DNA of 64,000 nt from JBJXFE01 sp046153875 (lineage in GTDB: Bacteria; Planctomycetota; Phycisphaerae; Phycisphaerales; UBA1924). The notes beneath the pieces were generated by a model. The model was given only the letters and a program-made list of their open reading frames with translations, ran no database searches and was not told where the DNA came from. The position numbers and the translations under genes were made by a program. The DNA is taken from contig JBJXFE010000047.1 in the NCBI GenBank assembly GCA_046153875.1, forward strand, positions 1-64,000. Reading direction: 5' to 3'. Shown here one piece after another: positions 24,961-33,328 of the stretch (position 1 is its first letter; each line of letters opens with the position of its first letter).

Positions 24961-25521
24961 TCACGCCTCGAGCTGGATGCCCTTGCACTTCGGGATCATC
25001 ACGCGCTCGATGCGGCTGTTGCCCTCGGGGTCGGTGCCCAGCGCTTTGTCGAGGAACGCGCGGACCTGGCGGTTGAGCGTCGTCAGGTCGGGCTCCTTCA
25101 GGTGGACGTGCTGCGCCCGGCGGATGATCTGGGAGACGCCCTCCTTGATCTCGGCGGAACGCTCCTCGAGCTGAGCGGTCACGTACTCCTCGTTCTTCTT
25201 CTTCACCTTCAGGAAGACCGCGATCTCCCAGCTCCAGACGCGCCCCGACTGCATGTTCTGGAACCGGTCGTCCACCAGCTCGATCTCGACCGTCCCGTCC
25301 AGGGCATCGTGGTCTTCTCCGTGGACCTCGGCGGCCGCTTCCTGCGGCGGGCGGCCCATCATGCCCACGAGGAACACCACGCCGGCGGCCTCGGCGAGCA
25401 TGATCCCCGCGACGATGCCCACGACTTTCAGCGGGAGCTTCCGCGCGGAGGCCACGGGCGGGGGCTTCTCCTCGGTCTTGGGCGGCTCCGCTTTTTCCTT
25501 GTTCTTTTCGGCCTTGGCCAT
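24961..25521 (-). CDS. fliL: FliL-like flagellar basal-body protein
   Basis: FliL is a single-pass membrane protein that surrounds the stator and supports torque. The 186 residues have a charged Lys/Glu-rich cytoplasmic N terminus, one membrane segment (about 33-54, VVGIVAGIMLAEAAGVVFLVGM) and a periplasmic stomatin-like domain (VEIELVDDRFQNMQSGRVWSW; AQLEERSAEIKEGVSQIIRRA; LTTLNRQVRAFLDKALG). The ATG at 25521 was chosen because GGAGGGGG stands just before it. It precedes fliN, as in other bacteria, but without fliM in between. Confidence 0.85.
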   Translation of the reverse strand: MAKAEKNKEKAEPPKTEEKPPPVASARKLPLKVVGIVAGIMLAEAAGVVFLVGMMGRPPQEAAAEVHGEDHDALDGTVEIELVDDRFQNMQSGRVWSWEIAVFLKVKKKNEEYVTAQLEERSAEIKEGVSQIIRRAQHVHLKEPDLTTLNRQVRAFLDKALGTDPEGNSRIERVMIPKCKGIQLEA

Positions 25522-25735
25522 CGCCCCCTCCATGCCCGCGACCGGGTGTCGTGTACTCGCGCGGTTGATGTTCCCGCGACGGGATCGACCGGCGCTCATC
25601 GTCCAGACGGGACCGACGGTTTCATCGGGAACGCAGCGAACAGGTGGGCCGACGACGGCGCGGACGCGCGACCGCTACGGTTCAACCCACACCGCACGGC
25701 GCAGCCCGCGAGTCCGGATAACCGGGGCAGCCCCT

Positions 25736-26614
25736 CTACGCGGCGGCGGCGGTCGCGGTGGCCTGTGACTTGGCCGGCGGCATCAGAGACCGCAGCCGGG
25801 CCTCGATTGATCGGGGGTGGGCGGCGGATCGGATGGCCATGACCCCCTCGATGACGAGCGTACAGGTCAGGGCCCTCGCGGCGACTCGGCGTGCGCTGTA
25901 CGCCCCGATCGGGCCGGCGAACACCAGTACGGGCAGGGCCAGTGTCGCGGCGCCGCCCGCCAGCAGCGGCGACCACCACGGCCACAGCCCGTCGCGCATC
26001 GACCACAGGCCCGCCGCCGCGACGGCCAGCACGGGCACGGCCGCGATCGGCCCCACGCGGGCGAGCAGGTTCAACGCGCGATGCCGGAGCACCTGACGCC
26101 GGGTGATTTCGTCGAGGCGGCGCTCCAGCACCGCCCGGATCAGGGTGGGCTCCGCGCCGGCGATGATGAGGTGGACGCCGATCGCCAGCAGCGGGTCCAC
26201 GGAGCCTACCCGCTGATCGGCCAAGGCCGCGGGCCCGTCACGGTGCGACCGTTCCGCGCAGTCCAGGACCTGGGCGATCGTCGCCTCGGCCTGGGCGGGC
26301 TCGCTGAAGAGCGCGCGACCGACGAGCTCGTTGAGCCGGAATGCGCGGACGACGACGACCGTCGCCGCTATCGCCAGGGTCGGCACGCCGACGAGCACGC
26401 CCACGGCCGCGGCGTCCACCCCGCTCACCGTCGCGCCCGCGACGGCCAGGCTCAACGCGAGGAGCGTCAGCGCGAACGCGCCCGGCCCCGCGAGGACGGA
26501 CCAGGGGATCGCGCGGTACGGTGTTTCGGCGAGCGCGGGCACGGTGGGGTCATCGGCCGGGGCGTCGCGGCGTCTGCACGCGCACGCGCGAACCGGACGC
26601 GGTCGGCGACGCAC
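25736..26614 (-). CDS. Divergent MotA-like membrane protein
   Basis: Up to 292 residues. Four hydrophobic segments lie at about 42-60, 67-90, 195-212 and 220-245. The stretch VDPLLAIGVHLIIAGAEPTLIRAVLERRLDEITRR and the C-terminal LVIEGVMAIRSAAHPRSIEARLRSLMPP match the cytoplasmic loop and tail of MotA stator proteins. The third and fourth membrane helices are weakly conserved: the usual GMIGT motif reads GPIAAVPVLAV. MotA pairs with MotB to conduct ions for rotation, but no motB is nearby. The start is unclear: GTG 26614 or GTG 26542 (VPALAETPYR). It follows flgE by about 20 bases. Confidence 0.7.
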   Translation of the reverse strand: MRRRPRPVRACACRRRDAPADDPTVPALAETPYRAIPWSVLAGPGAFALTLLALSLAVAGATVSGVDAAAVGVLVGVPTLAIAATVVVVRAFRLNELVGRALFSEPAQAEATIAQVLDCAERSHRDGPAALADQRVGSVDPLLAIGVHLIIAGAEPTLIRAVLERRLDEITRRQVLRHRALNLLARVGPIAAVPVLAVAAAGLWSMRDGLWPWWSPLLAGGAATLALPVLVFAGPIGAYSARRVAARALTCTLVIEGVMAIRSAAHPRSIEARLRSLMPPAKSQATATAAAA

Positions 26615-26633
26615 CGCGCAACAACCGCGCGGA

Positions 26634-28388
26634 TTACCGGAACAGCGCGACCAGGTTCTGGAGCATCTCGTCGGTGGTGCTGATCACCCGCGACGACGCC
26701 GTGTACCCGGTCGAGGCCAGGATCATGTTGATGAACTCGCGGCCGAGGTCCACGTTGGAGAACTCCAGTGCCCCGCCGACGAGCCGGCCGGTGCCGTCGA
26801 GGCCCGGCGTGGTGAGGGCGGCGGGGCCGCTGTTCGCCCCGACGCGGAAGAGGTTGTCCCCGTCGTCGACAAGGCCCTGCGGATTGATGAAGGTGGCGAG
26901 GGCGACCTGGCCGAGAACGCGCTGCTCGCCGTTGTCGAACGAGCCGATCACGAACCCGTCGCGGTCCACGTTGAAGCCGATGAGGGTGCCGAAGGGCGAC
27001 CCGTCGCCCGCGCCGAAGATTTCCGAGGGCCCGTCGGCCAGGGCGGAGACGCCGCCGGTCGCGTCGCCGAAGCTGATCGAGATGGTCTGCGGTGTCACCG
27101 CGCCGGAGCCCGCGAGATCGATGGTGATGGGCACTTCGGCGGTGGTTAGCAGTCGCCCCGCGGTGTCGAACTGGAGCTCGCCCGTCGCGATGACGGGGGA
27201 AAGGTCGCTGTCGTCGCCCGACTCGACGTCGTAGCGCCATGTGGTCCCCTCGGCGGTCTTGGCCGAGAGTACCGCGGCGACGTCCACCACGAAGGGCGCG
27301 CCCAGCGAGTCGAAGGCGACGAGCTGCGTGCGGATGGATTCACCGTCAGCGGCGCCCAGCTTCTCCGCGGCAAAGGGGGCGCGGATATGCGTCCCGTCGG
27401 CGGCCAGCAGGTCGAAGTCGTCCGCGTCGAACGTCAGGTCGTTGGCCGTGCCGGTGTTGCCGGTGACGGTGATGCGGCCGGCCACGGGGTCGAGCGCGAC
27501 GCCGGGCGTGGCGAGATCGGGGTTGGGGCCGGTCGTGGTGTTCAGCCCCAGCGCGTCGCGGACGAAGTCCATGAACTGCTGAACGGTGGATGCGGCGGCG
27601 ATCTCGAAGCGCGACGAGGGGAGCGTCCGCGTGCCTTTCTGCGCCCCCTCGATCTGGATGAACTGTCCGGGCGAGAAAAGGGACGTGCCCGAGCCGGGCA
27701 GCGACGGGTCTTCGATCTCCGACAGCAGGCTGGCCGTCTCGAGCAGGTTCCCCGCGCCGGGCGGCACGGTCGCGCCCGCGATCAGCCCCAGCCCGGCTGT
27801 GTCGGTGCCGCCCAGACGGATGCTGCTGCCGCGCGTCGCCAGGGCGCCGCCGGCATTCAGGTTGCCCGTGAAGGCGAACAGCGTCGTGGCCTCGGCGAGC
27901 GTGAGCTGCCCGATGGGGATGGTCAGGTCGGTGATCGTGCCCGGCACGAGATTGAACTGCGGGTCGACGCCGTGGCCGCGCACGCGGTCGCCCTCGATGG
28001 TGACGAGGCGATGGGATCGGTCGATCTGGAAGGCACCGGCGCGCGTGTAGAGGTCGTCGGCCCCGCGCTGCACGAGGAAGAACCCCTCGCCGTCGATCGC
28101 CAGATCCGCCGGGCGGCCGGTGTCGTTGATGGTGCCGATGCCGAAGTCGCGCTGCGTGCCGGCGACGCTTACGCCCAGGCCGACCTGGTAGGGGTTGGTG
28201 CCGCCGTACTCATTGAGTGGCGGCGCGCCGGCACTCAGCGTGCGGTTGAAGACGTTGGAGAAGAGCGCTCGGCTCGACTTGAACGCCGTGGTGTTGACGT
28301 TGGCGATGTTGTTGCCGATGACGTCGAGGGTGCGGCTGTGGGCATTGAGCCCGGTGAGCCCGGTGTAGAGCGCGGTGTTGGAGGCCAT
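26634..28388 (-). CDS. flgE: Flagellar hook protein FlgE
   Basis: FlgE builds the hook, the universal joint outside the cell. The 584 residues exceed the usual 400; the extra length lies in the variable surface domains. The N terminus (ALYTGLTGLNAHSRTLDVIGNNIANVNTTAFKSSR, quoted in part) and C terminus (ALEFSNVDLGREFINMIL) are the coiled rod/hook core. GRPADLAIDGEGFFLVQ and YTRAGAFQIDRSHRLV form the D1 signature. It lies between a small flagellar-operon gene and the MotA-like gene. Confidence 0.95.
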   Translation of the reverse strand: MASNTALYTGLTGLNAHSRTLDVIGNNIANVNTTAFKSSRALFSNVFNRTLSAGAPPLNEYGGTNPYQVGLGVSVAGTQRDFGIGTINDTGRPADLAIDGEGFFLVQRGADDLYTRAGAFQIDRSHRLVTIEGDRVRGHGVDPQFNLVPGTITDLTIPIGQLTLAEATTLFAFTGNLNAGGALATRGSSIRLGGTDTAGLGLIAGATVPPGAGNLLETASLLSEIEDPSLPGSGTSLFSPGQFIQIEGAQKGTRTLPSSRFEIAAASTVQQFMDFVRDALGLNTTTGPNPDLATPGVALDPVAGRITVTGNTGTANDLTFDADDFDLLAADGTHIRAPFAAEKLGAADGESIRTQLVAFDSLGAPFVVDVAAVLSAKTAEGTTWRYDVESGDDSDLSPVIATGELQFDTAGRLLTTAEVPITIDLAGSGAVTPQTISISFGDATGGVSALADGPSEIFGAGDGSPFGTLIGFNVDRDGFVIGSFDNGEQRVLGQVALATFINPQGLVDDGDNLFRVGANSGPAALTTPGLDGTGRLVGGALEFSNVDLGREFINMILASTGYTASSRVISTTDEMLQNLVALFR

Positions 28389-28407
28389 CGCAAGCTCCGT
28401 GAGTGCG

Positions 28408-28439
28408 AAGTACGAGGGAACGAAGGCACGATGAGGCGG
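28408..28439 (-). repeat. Octamer array before flgE
   Basis: Units AAGTACGA, GGGAACGA, AGGCACGA and a degenerate TGAGGCGG follow each other, then more ACGA-containing sequence to about 28455. The array fills the short gap between flgE and the preceding gene, about 20 bases from the flgE start. The units resemble those inside kdsD (AGAGACGA). Confidence 0.55.
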
Positions 28440-28463
28440 ACGACGTACGACGGATCGGGCACG

Positions 28464-28994
28464 CTATCCGGATCGCGAGCTCATGCGCGTGAGAAGCTCG
28501 AGGATCGACGGGTTGAGCGACCCCGCGGCGGGGCGGGGCGGCGGAAGGACGCCCGGGGCCGGTTCGGAAGCGCCGACGCCGGTCGCGGGCTCGCCCGAGG
28601 GCGCGGGAGGGATGCTGATGACGGCGTCGATGCCGGTGAGGACGGCGCCGCCGCCCGCCAGCAGGTCGGCGCGCCCGGTGATCTCGCGCACACCAACGTC
28701 CATCCGGAGCGCCTGCCCGTCGATGAGCACGACGGCGCGCGTCGCGCCCTGCGCCTCGGCCTTGTCGGCCGCGACGGCCAGGCGCGAGAGTTGATCGCCG
28801 GTCAACATCACGTCGCACCCGCGGCCGAGGCGCACCGGCAGGCCCGTGGAAACCTCGCCCCTCTGGGCGCTGGAGAGGAGCGCGGCGAAGTCCGGTCCGG
28901 AAGCCGTGGTCGCCCTCGACGACGCAGCGCCCGAGGACACGCCGCCGACGCCCGGCAGCAGAAGCTTGAGCAATGCCAGCGGCGCGAGGCTCAT
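28464..28994 (-). CDS. Flagellar-operon protein between flgD and flgE
   Basis: A 176-residue protein with an N-terminal Ala/Ser-rich part and a core (about 60-125: LTGDQLSRLAVAADKAEAQG, TRAVVLIDGQALRMDVGVRE, GAVLTGIDAVISIP). The core resembles the short flagellar operon protein (TIGR02530 type) found at the same place in Gram-positive clusters. That family ends in a VKN..VIT..D motif, here VREITG and VLTGIDAV. Its function is unknown; a role in hook assembly or length is suggested by position only. Its ATG overlaps the flgD stop by ATGA. The C-terminal third (Pro/Ala rich) is low complexity. Confidence 0.7.
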   Translation of the reverse strand: MSLAPLALLKLLLPGVGGVSSGAASSRATTASGPDFAALLSSAQRGEVSTGLPVRLGRGCDVMLTGDQLSRLAVAADKAEAQGATRAVVLIDGQALRMDVGVREITGRADLLAGGGAVLTGIDAVISIPPAPSGEPATGVGASEPAPGVLPPPRPAAGSLNPSILELLTRMSSRSG

Positions 28995-29428
28995 GATCCG
29001 GTCCCCGCTGCTGCGGTTTCGAGGACTTCGTTGAGCCCGCTCATCGGCATCCTGTGCCCCTCGCGCAGGTTCAGGACCGCCCCGTCGGCGGTGCGTGACA
29101 CGGACTTGACGATCCCGGTGACGGCCTGCCCGGTGTCGGTCCGGCCCTTGACGCTGCGCCCGATCAGGTTCGAGGCTGACGCCAGCTCATTCTGGCTTAC
29201 GAGCGCCTCGAGCCGCTGGCCGAGGTCCACGTCCGACTGGATGGAACGGATGCTCGACAGTTGCTCCAGCAGCGCCTGCGAGTCGTTGGGCTGGAGCGGG
29301 TCCTGGTTCGCCAGCTCCGTGAAGATGATCTTCACGAACTCCTCGGCTCTCAGCTCACCGAAGGCGTTCCGGCCCGTTGAGGCCGTCGAGCCCGACGAAG
29401 CCCCCGCGAGCGCACCGATATCGGCCAT
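28991..29428 (-). CDS. flgD: Flagellar hook-capping protein FlgD
   Basis: FlgD caps the growing hook and is needed for FlgE assembly. The 145 residues hold the N-terminal capping segment (LRAEEFVKIIFTELANQDPLQPNDSQALLEQLSSI). A short tudor-like end follows (NLIGRSVKGRTDTGQAVTG), without the Ig-like domain of longer FlgD proteins, so it is the short type known in Gram-positives. The ATG at 29428 is set by the start of conserved sequence. It is followed by fliK's neighbour in reverse order and overlaps the next gene by 4 bases. Confidence 0.92.
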   Translation of the reverse strand: MADIGALAGASSGSTASTGRNAFGELRAEEFVKIIFTELANQDPLQPNDSQALLEQLSSIRSIQSDVDLGQRLEALVSQNELASASNLIGRSVKGRTDTGQAVTGIVKSVSRTADGAVLNLREGHRMPMSGLNEVLETAAAGTGS

Positions 29429-29466
29429 GGGGCGGCCTCCCACGCGCGTCCGAGCCCGGTCCGCCG

Positions 29467-30741
29467 CTACGCGACGGTATCGAGCCTTAACCGGATCAGG
29501 GCTCCGCCCGCACCGACGCCGACTCCCTCCGGCGTCACAACCGGCTCCGCCGCGAACTGCGGCGCGGTGGATCGCTCCGCGAACCAGCGTTTGGTCCGCG
29601 CGTGTCCACCGGCCTCCGGGTCCTCCGACCCGGATGGGCGATCCCCGCCCGACTGGTCCGCGCTTCCGTGCGCGTGCGGCTCGGGGCCGACTCCCGGCCC
29701 CTGGGCATCCTGCCCCAGCCACTCCGCCCGCTCCGCGAGCTTCACGTCGAGTCGATCGACAGCCAGCCCGTGCGCTTCCAGCGCGGACCGGAGACCGGCC
29801 AATGCACCATCAAGCAAGCGGCGTGCCGGGTCGTTGGCGGCCTCGAAGGTCGCCTCGACGCGGCCCGCGTCGAGCCTGAGACGGACCTTCAGCGCGCCCA
29901 GGGCGGCGGGCTCCAGCTGGAGTGTCACAGACCCGCCGTTCTGGCGAAGCGCGGCTGCCAGTCCCCGCGCAACCTGGCCGGCAAGGGGATCGAGCCCGGC
30001 TTCGAGCATCGTGAACCCGTGCGGCGCGCGGAACGCCCCGGGGAGCCGCGCTGCACCGGGCGGGCCTGCGCTGCGCGAGACGCCGGCGACAGGGCCGGCA
30101 GCGCTCGACGATCGTGCCGCGGGCTGCGCGGCGGAATCCGAGCGAGCCTGGACGCCTGAAGCGCCGACAGCGGAGTTCGCCGCGGGACTCGTCGATCCAG
30201 TGATCACGGCCCGAGGTGACGGATGCGGATCGGAGGGTGCCGCTTCGTCAACGCTCGCGCCCTCGTCCGGTCTTGCGGCGTGTTGCACGGCGCCCGTCGC
30301 GACCGCCGGCGGGCTCGCCGTTTGTGCGGACACTCGACCCATGGAACGCGCCTCGCGCTCGCTGCTCCGCGGCGCGCTTTCAGTGCGAGCAGTCACGGGC
30401 TCGTCGGATGCGTCGGGGCTCGGTTCCGGCGCCCCTCGCGCGGCACGATCGGCGCGGGCCGAATCGATCCGCGGCGCGAGTTCCTCGACCGCGAGCACGT
30501 TGGCCGTCAGGGGGCCGACTTCGATCGGTTCTGAAGCGTCGTACAAGCGTGAATCGACGGCCGAACCTGCGCCCCGCGACCGGCGGTCGGTGCGCGGGTC
30601 GCGCGCAAACTGCGCCGATTCCGGCGCGGATGGCCCGCCGGCCGCTTCGGTCAGCACATCGGCAAACCCACCTGCGGGCGCGGCGGCCCGCAGAAGCGGC
30701 GACAAGGACGGGCTTGTAGGAGGTGCGATCGCGGTGGTCAT
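29467..30741 (-). CDS. fliK: Flagellar hook-length control protein FliK
   Basis: FliK is an exported ruler that measures the hook and triggers the FlhB switch. The 424 residues have a long Ala/Ser/Pro-rich, low-complexity N-terminal region (about 1-230), as expected for a ruler. The C-terminal domain lies at about 240-345 (LAAALRQNGGSVTLQLEPAALGALKVRLRLDAGRVEATF) and is the FliK signature. The start overlaps the stop of the upstream MotE-like gene by one base (TAATG). Position before flgD is standard. Confidence 0.88.
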   Translation of the reverse strand: MTTAIAPPTSPSLSPLLRAAAPAGGFADVLTEAAGGPSAPESAQFARDPRTDRRSRGAGSAVDSRLYDASEPIEVGPLTANVLAVEELAPRIDSARADRAARGAPEPSPDASDEPVTARTESAPRSSEREARSMGRVSAQTASPPAVATGAVQHAARPDEGASVDEAAPSDPHPSPRAVITGSTSPAANSAVGASGVQARSDSAAQPAARSSSAAGPVAGVSRSAGPPGAARLPGAFRAPHGFTMLEAGLDPLAGQVARGLAAALRQNGGSVTLQLEPAALGALKVRLRLDAGRVEATFEAANDPARRLLDGALAGLRSALEAHGLAVDRLDVKLAERAEWLGQDAQGPGVGPEPHAHGSADQSGGDRPSGSEDPEAGGHARTKRWFAERSTAPQFAAEPVVTPEGVGVGAGGALIRLRLDTVA

Positions 30742-31433
30742 TACGGCTGGCCTGAGGCCACGCGCGGTTCCACCCCGCGGGTCCGCACCCGTTCCAGCAA
30801 ATCCGCGGCCACCTTGGGGTCGCCCTTGAGGAACTCGTCGATGACCTTGGTGCGCGTGCGGTCCTGCATCCGGTCAAGGTACGCGACCACCTGGTCGACC
30901 TGACCGGCGTCGAGCAGCTGCTGGAGCGCGATCTTGGCCTTGTCGGGCTTGAGCTGCTCGATCGTCGTGAGGGTCTTCAGGAACTGCGTGTCGCCGTCGA
31001 GCGCCTTGATCCGCTGACGCTCCTGGGCGAAGGCGGCCTGCTCGGTGCGGAACGCGGCCGCGTCGCGGTCGAGCCGCTCGCGCTCCAGGAGCAGCCCCCG
31101 GCGCAGGTCGTCGATTTCCTTGCGGGCTCGCTCCTTCCGCTGGACGTCCATCTCCGACTCTTCGAGCTTGATGCCGAGCCGCTCGGCGGTGGTCACGGGC
31201 GCGATGCCGACCTTCGCGGCCTGCGCGGCGTCGCGGGCACTCTCTTCGGCTTTGAGGTTCGCCGCCACCTCCTCTGCCCGATCCTGCGCCCGCGTCGGCG
31301 CGAGCACCTGGCGGATTGCGCGCAGCCTCCCCATGTCCAGACGGTCCGAGGACGCGAGCCACCCCACCATCCCGAGCAGCATCAGGAGGTTCGCCATCGC
31401 GACGACGGTCAGGATGGTCCAGAGGCTCTTCAT
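30741..31433 (-). CDS. MotE/FlbB-like flagellar chaperone with MgtE-N-type end
   Basis: A 230-residue protein with an N-terminal membrane segment (about 5-27, WTILTVVAMANLLMLLGMVGWL). A long coiled coil (about 60-145, rich in Glu/Arg/Ala) is followed by a C-terminal helical domain (TIEQLKPDKAKIALQQLLDA, YLDRMQDRTRTKVIDEFLKGDPKVAADLLERV). This layout is that of MotE/YlxF proteins, which support stator function or chaperone motor parts in other bacteria. It lies between fliJ and fliK, exactly where ylxF/motE is in Bacillus-type clusters. Its ATG overlaps the fliJ stop (ATGA). Confidence 0.8.
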   Translation of the reverse strand: MKSLWTILTVVAMANLLMLLGMVGWLASSDRLDMGRLRAIRQVLAPTRAQDRAEEVAANLKAEESARDAAQAAKVGIAPVTTAERLGIKLEESEMDVQRKERARKEIDDLRRGLLLERERLDRDAAAFRTEQAAFAQERQRIKALDGDTQFLKTLTTIEQLKPDKAKIALQQLLDAGQVDQVVAYLDRMQDRTRTKVIDEFLKGDPKVAADLLERVRTRGVEPRVASGQP

Positions 31434-31888
31434 GACGCGTCTCCATACCCGGAGCGGTTGCCCCGCATCACCGCCAGTTCATCGACCTCTTTCGCCTCGG
31501 CCCGCGACTGCTCGAGGCGCCACGCCTCGAACCGGCGCTCCCGGAGCAGCTCGACGGCCTTGCGGCGCTTGGCAGCGTCCAGCAGCACCGCGCGCGCCGC
31601 GGCCAGGCGTTGATGGACACCCGCGAGCCGCACCGCCGCCTGGCGTACCGCGGCGTCGTGGCGCAACGCGGCCGCGCCCTGCAGGCGGAGCGCCCGGATG
31701 TCGAGCACCCCGACGAGCCGAGACCGGGCCTCGCCCTGCTCCGAGCGGATCATGGCGTGGTGCGCGCGGATCGAGTCCTCCAGGGCGAGCCGGTCGCGCT
31801 CCAGGGCAGCCACCGCGCGCTGGTGCTCGCGCTCGATCATCGCGCGGTGCTCCAGGACCGGCTGAAGGCTGAAGCGGAAGCACGCCAC
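31430..31888 (-). CDS. fliJ: Flagellar export chaperone FliJ
   Basis: FliJ is the coiled-coil stalk that links the FliI ATPase to the FlhA export gate. The 152 residues begin FRFSLQPVLEHRAMIEREHQ, the typical opening, and continue as a nearly uninterrupted amphipathic helix. It is immediately after fliI and before the MotE-like gene. The sequence is Ala/Arg rich, so the family assignment rests on the N-terminal signature, length and position. Confidence 0.88.
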   Translation of the reverse strand: MACFRFSLQPVLEHRAMIEREHQRAVAALERDRLALEDSIRAHHAMIRSEQGEARSRLVGVLDIRALRLQGAAALRHDAAVRQAAVRLAGVHQRLAAARAVLLDAAKRRKAVELLRERRFEAWRLEQSRAEAKEVDELAVMRGNRSGYGDAS

Positions 31889-31891
31889 GGA

Positions 31892-33328
31892 TCACCCCGT
31901 TCCGCCCGGTGGTGCCCGGTCGCGCGGGCCCTTGTCGCGCAAGCGCCGCTGGAGTTGGTCGCCGGCCTGCAACGCCAGCTTGACGAGTACGTCCCGCGTC
32001 TGTTCGAACGGAGCCGCGTCGCCGCGGTCCTGGCGGAGCAACTCCTCGATGCGCGGGCGGAACTCGATGGCCACGTCGGCCTCGGGGTTGCTGCCGCGGG
32101 CGTACGCCCCGATCTGCACCAGGTCTTCCACGTCGCGGTACACGGCCATGAGACGGACGATCTGGCGTCGCGCGGCGACGTGGGCGCGGTCGGAGACGTC
32201 TTCCGCGACGCGGCTGATCGAGTCGAGGACGTCGACGGCCGGGTAGTGGGACCGCTGGGCGAGCTTGCGCGACAGGATGACGTGCCCGTCGAGGATGCCG
32301 CGGGCGGCGTCGGAGACGGGCTCGGACAGGTCGTCCCCTTCAACGAGGATGGTGTACAGCCCGGTGATCGAACCGGCGCGGCCTCGATTCACCGCGCCCG
32401 CCCGTTCGAGCATCCGCGACAAACCCGCGAAGACGCTGGGCGTGTAGCCCTTGGTCGCGGGTGGTTCCCCGACGGAGAGGCCGATCTGCCGCTGGGCGTG
32501 GGCGAACCGCGTGACCGAATCCATCATGAGCAGGGCGTCGCGCCCCTCGTCGCGGAAGAACTCGGCGATGGTGCAGGCCGCCAGCGCCGCCCGGACGCGC
32601 AGGAGCGGTGATTCGTCGCCTGTGGCCACGACGACGACCGACCGACGCAACCCCTCGGGACCCAGGGCGTTCTCGATGAAGTCGCGGACCTCGCGCCCGC
32701 GCTCACCGATGAGCGCGATGACATTCGCGTCGGACGACGCGCGGCGGGCGATCGTCCCCAGGAGCGTGCTCTTGCCCACGCCGGGTCCCGAGAAGATGCC
32801 GATCCGCTGCCCGCGGCCGAGCGTGATGAACAGGTCCAGAGCCCGGACACCGGTGTGCATGGCCTGATTGATGGCGCGGCGATCGAGCGCACGCGTGGGC
32901 TCGGGATTGATAGGGCGCGGCGTGGAATCCGGGACCGGGCCGAGGCCGTCAATCGGGCGACCCAGCCCGTCGATCACGCGCCCGAGGAGCGCGCTGGAAA
33001 CCCCGATGGTCTGGGCCGACTGCTCGCCCACCACGCGGTCGCGCACGCGGATGCCCACGGTCTGCCCGAGCGGCATGACGATCGCGTGCTCGCGCGTGAA
33101 CCCGACGATCTCGCCGAACGTGCCCCGCGGGGGGCGGCTTTCCGAGCCGACCGTTTCGTCCGCCGCCCGCCCGCTCTCGGGCCCGCCGCCGATCGACACG
33201 AGCGACCCCACCGGCAGCGGGAGGTCGTCGACGAGCACCGTGAGCCCGCGCAGGGCCGCGACGCGCCCCGTGACCCGCAGGGGTTGCACGCGGCGCAGTG
33301 TTTCCATCGCGCCGGCAAAGACGGTCAC
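31892..33328 (-). CDS. fliI: Flagellar export ATPase FliI
   Basis: FliI is the hexameric ATPase that unfolds and delivers export substrates. The 478 residues show GQRIGIFSGPGVGKSTLLGT (P-loop, about 180), NVIALIGERGREVRDFI, ALLMMDSVTRFAHAQRQIGLSVGEPPATKGYTPSVF (quoted in part) and SITGLYTILVEGDDLSEP. I chose the GTG at 33328, which overlaps the fliH stop as GTGA. Starts further upstream would lie inside fliH. The order fliH-fliI-fliJ is standard. Confidence 0.95.
   Translation of the reverse strand: MTVFAGAMETLRRVQPLRVTGRVAALRGLTVLVDDLPLPVGSLVSIGGGPESGRAADETVGSESRPPRGTFGEIVGFTREHAIVMPLGQTVGIRVRDRVVGEQSAQTIGVSSALLGRVIDGLGRPIDGLGPVPDSTPRPINPEPTRALDRRAINQAMHTGVRALDLFITLGRGQRIGIFSGPGVGKSTLLGTIARRASSDANVIALIGERGREVRDFIENALGPEGLRRSVVVVATGDESPLLRVRAALAACTIAEFFRDEGRDALLMMDSVTRFAHAQRQIGLSVGEPPATKGYTPSVFAGLSRMLERAGAVNRGRAGSITGLYTILVEGDDLSEPVSDAARGILDGHVILSRKLAQRSHYPAVDVLDSISRVAEDVSDRAHVAARRQIVRLMAVYRDVEDLVQIGAYARGSNPEADVAIEFRPRIEELLRQDRGDAAPFEQTRDVLVKLALQAGDQLQRRLRDKGPRDRAPPGGTG

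Noticed and set aside
27387..29879. A long + strand frame opposite flgE and flgD
   Set aside because: Antisense of well-recognised flagellar genes; no motif or ribosome-binding site supports it.
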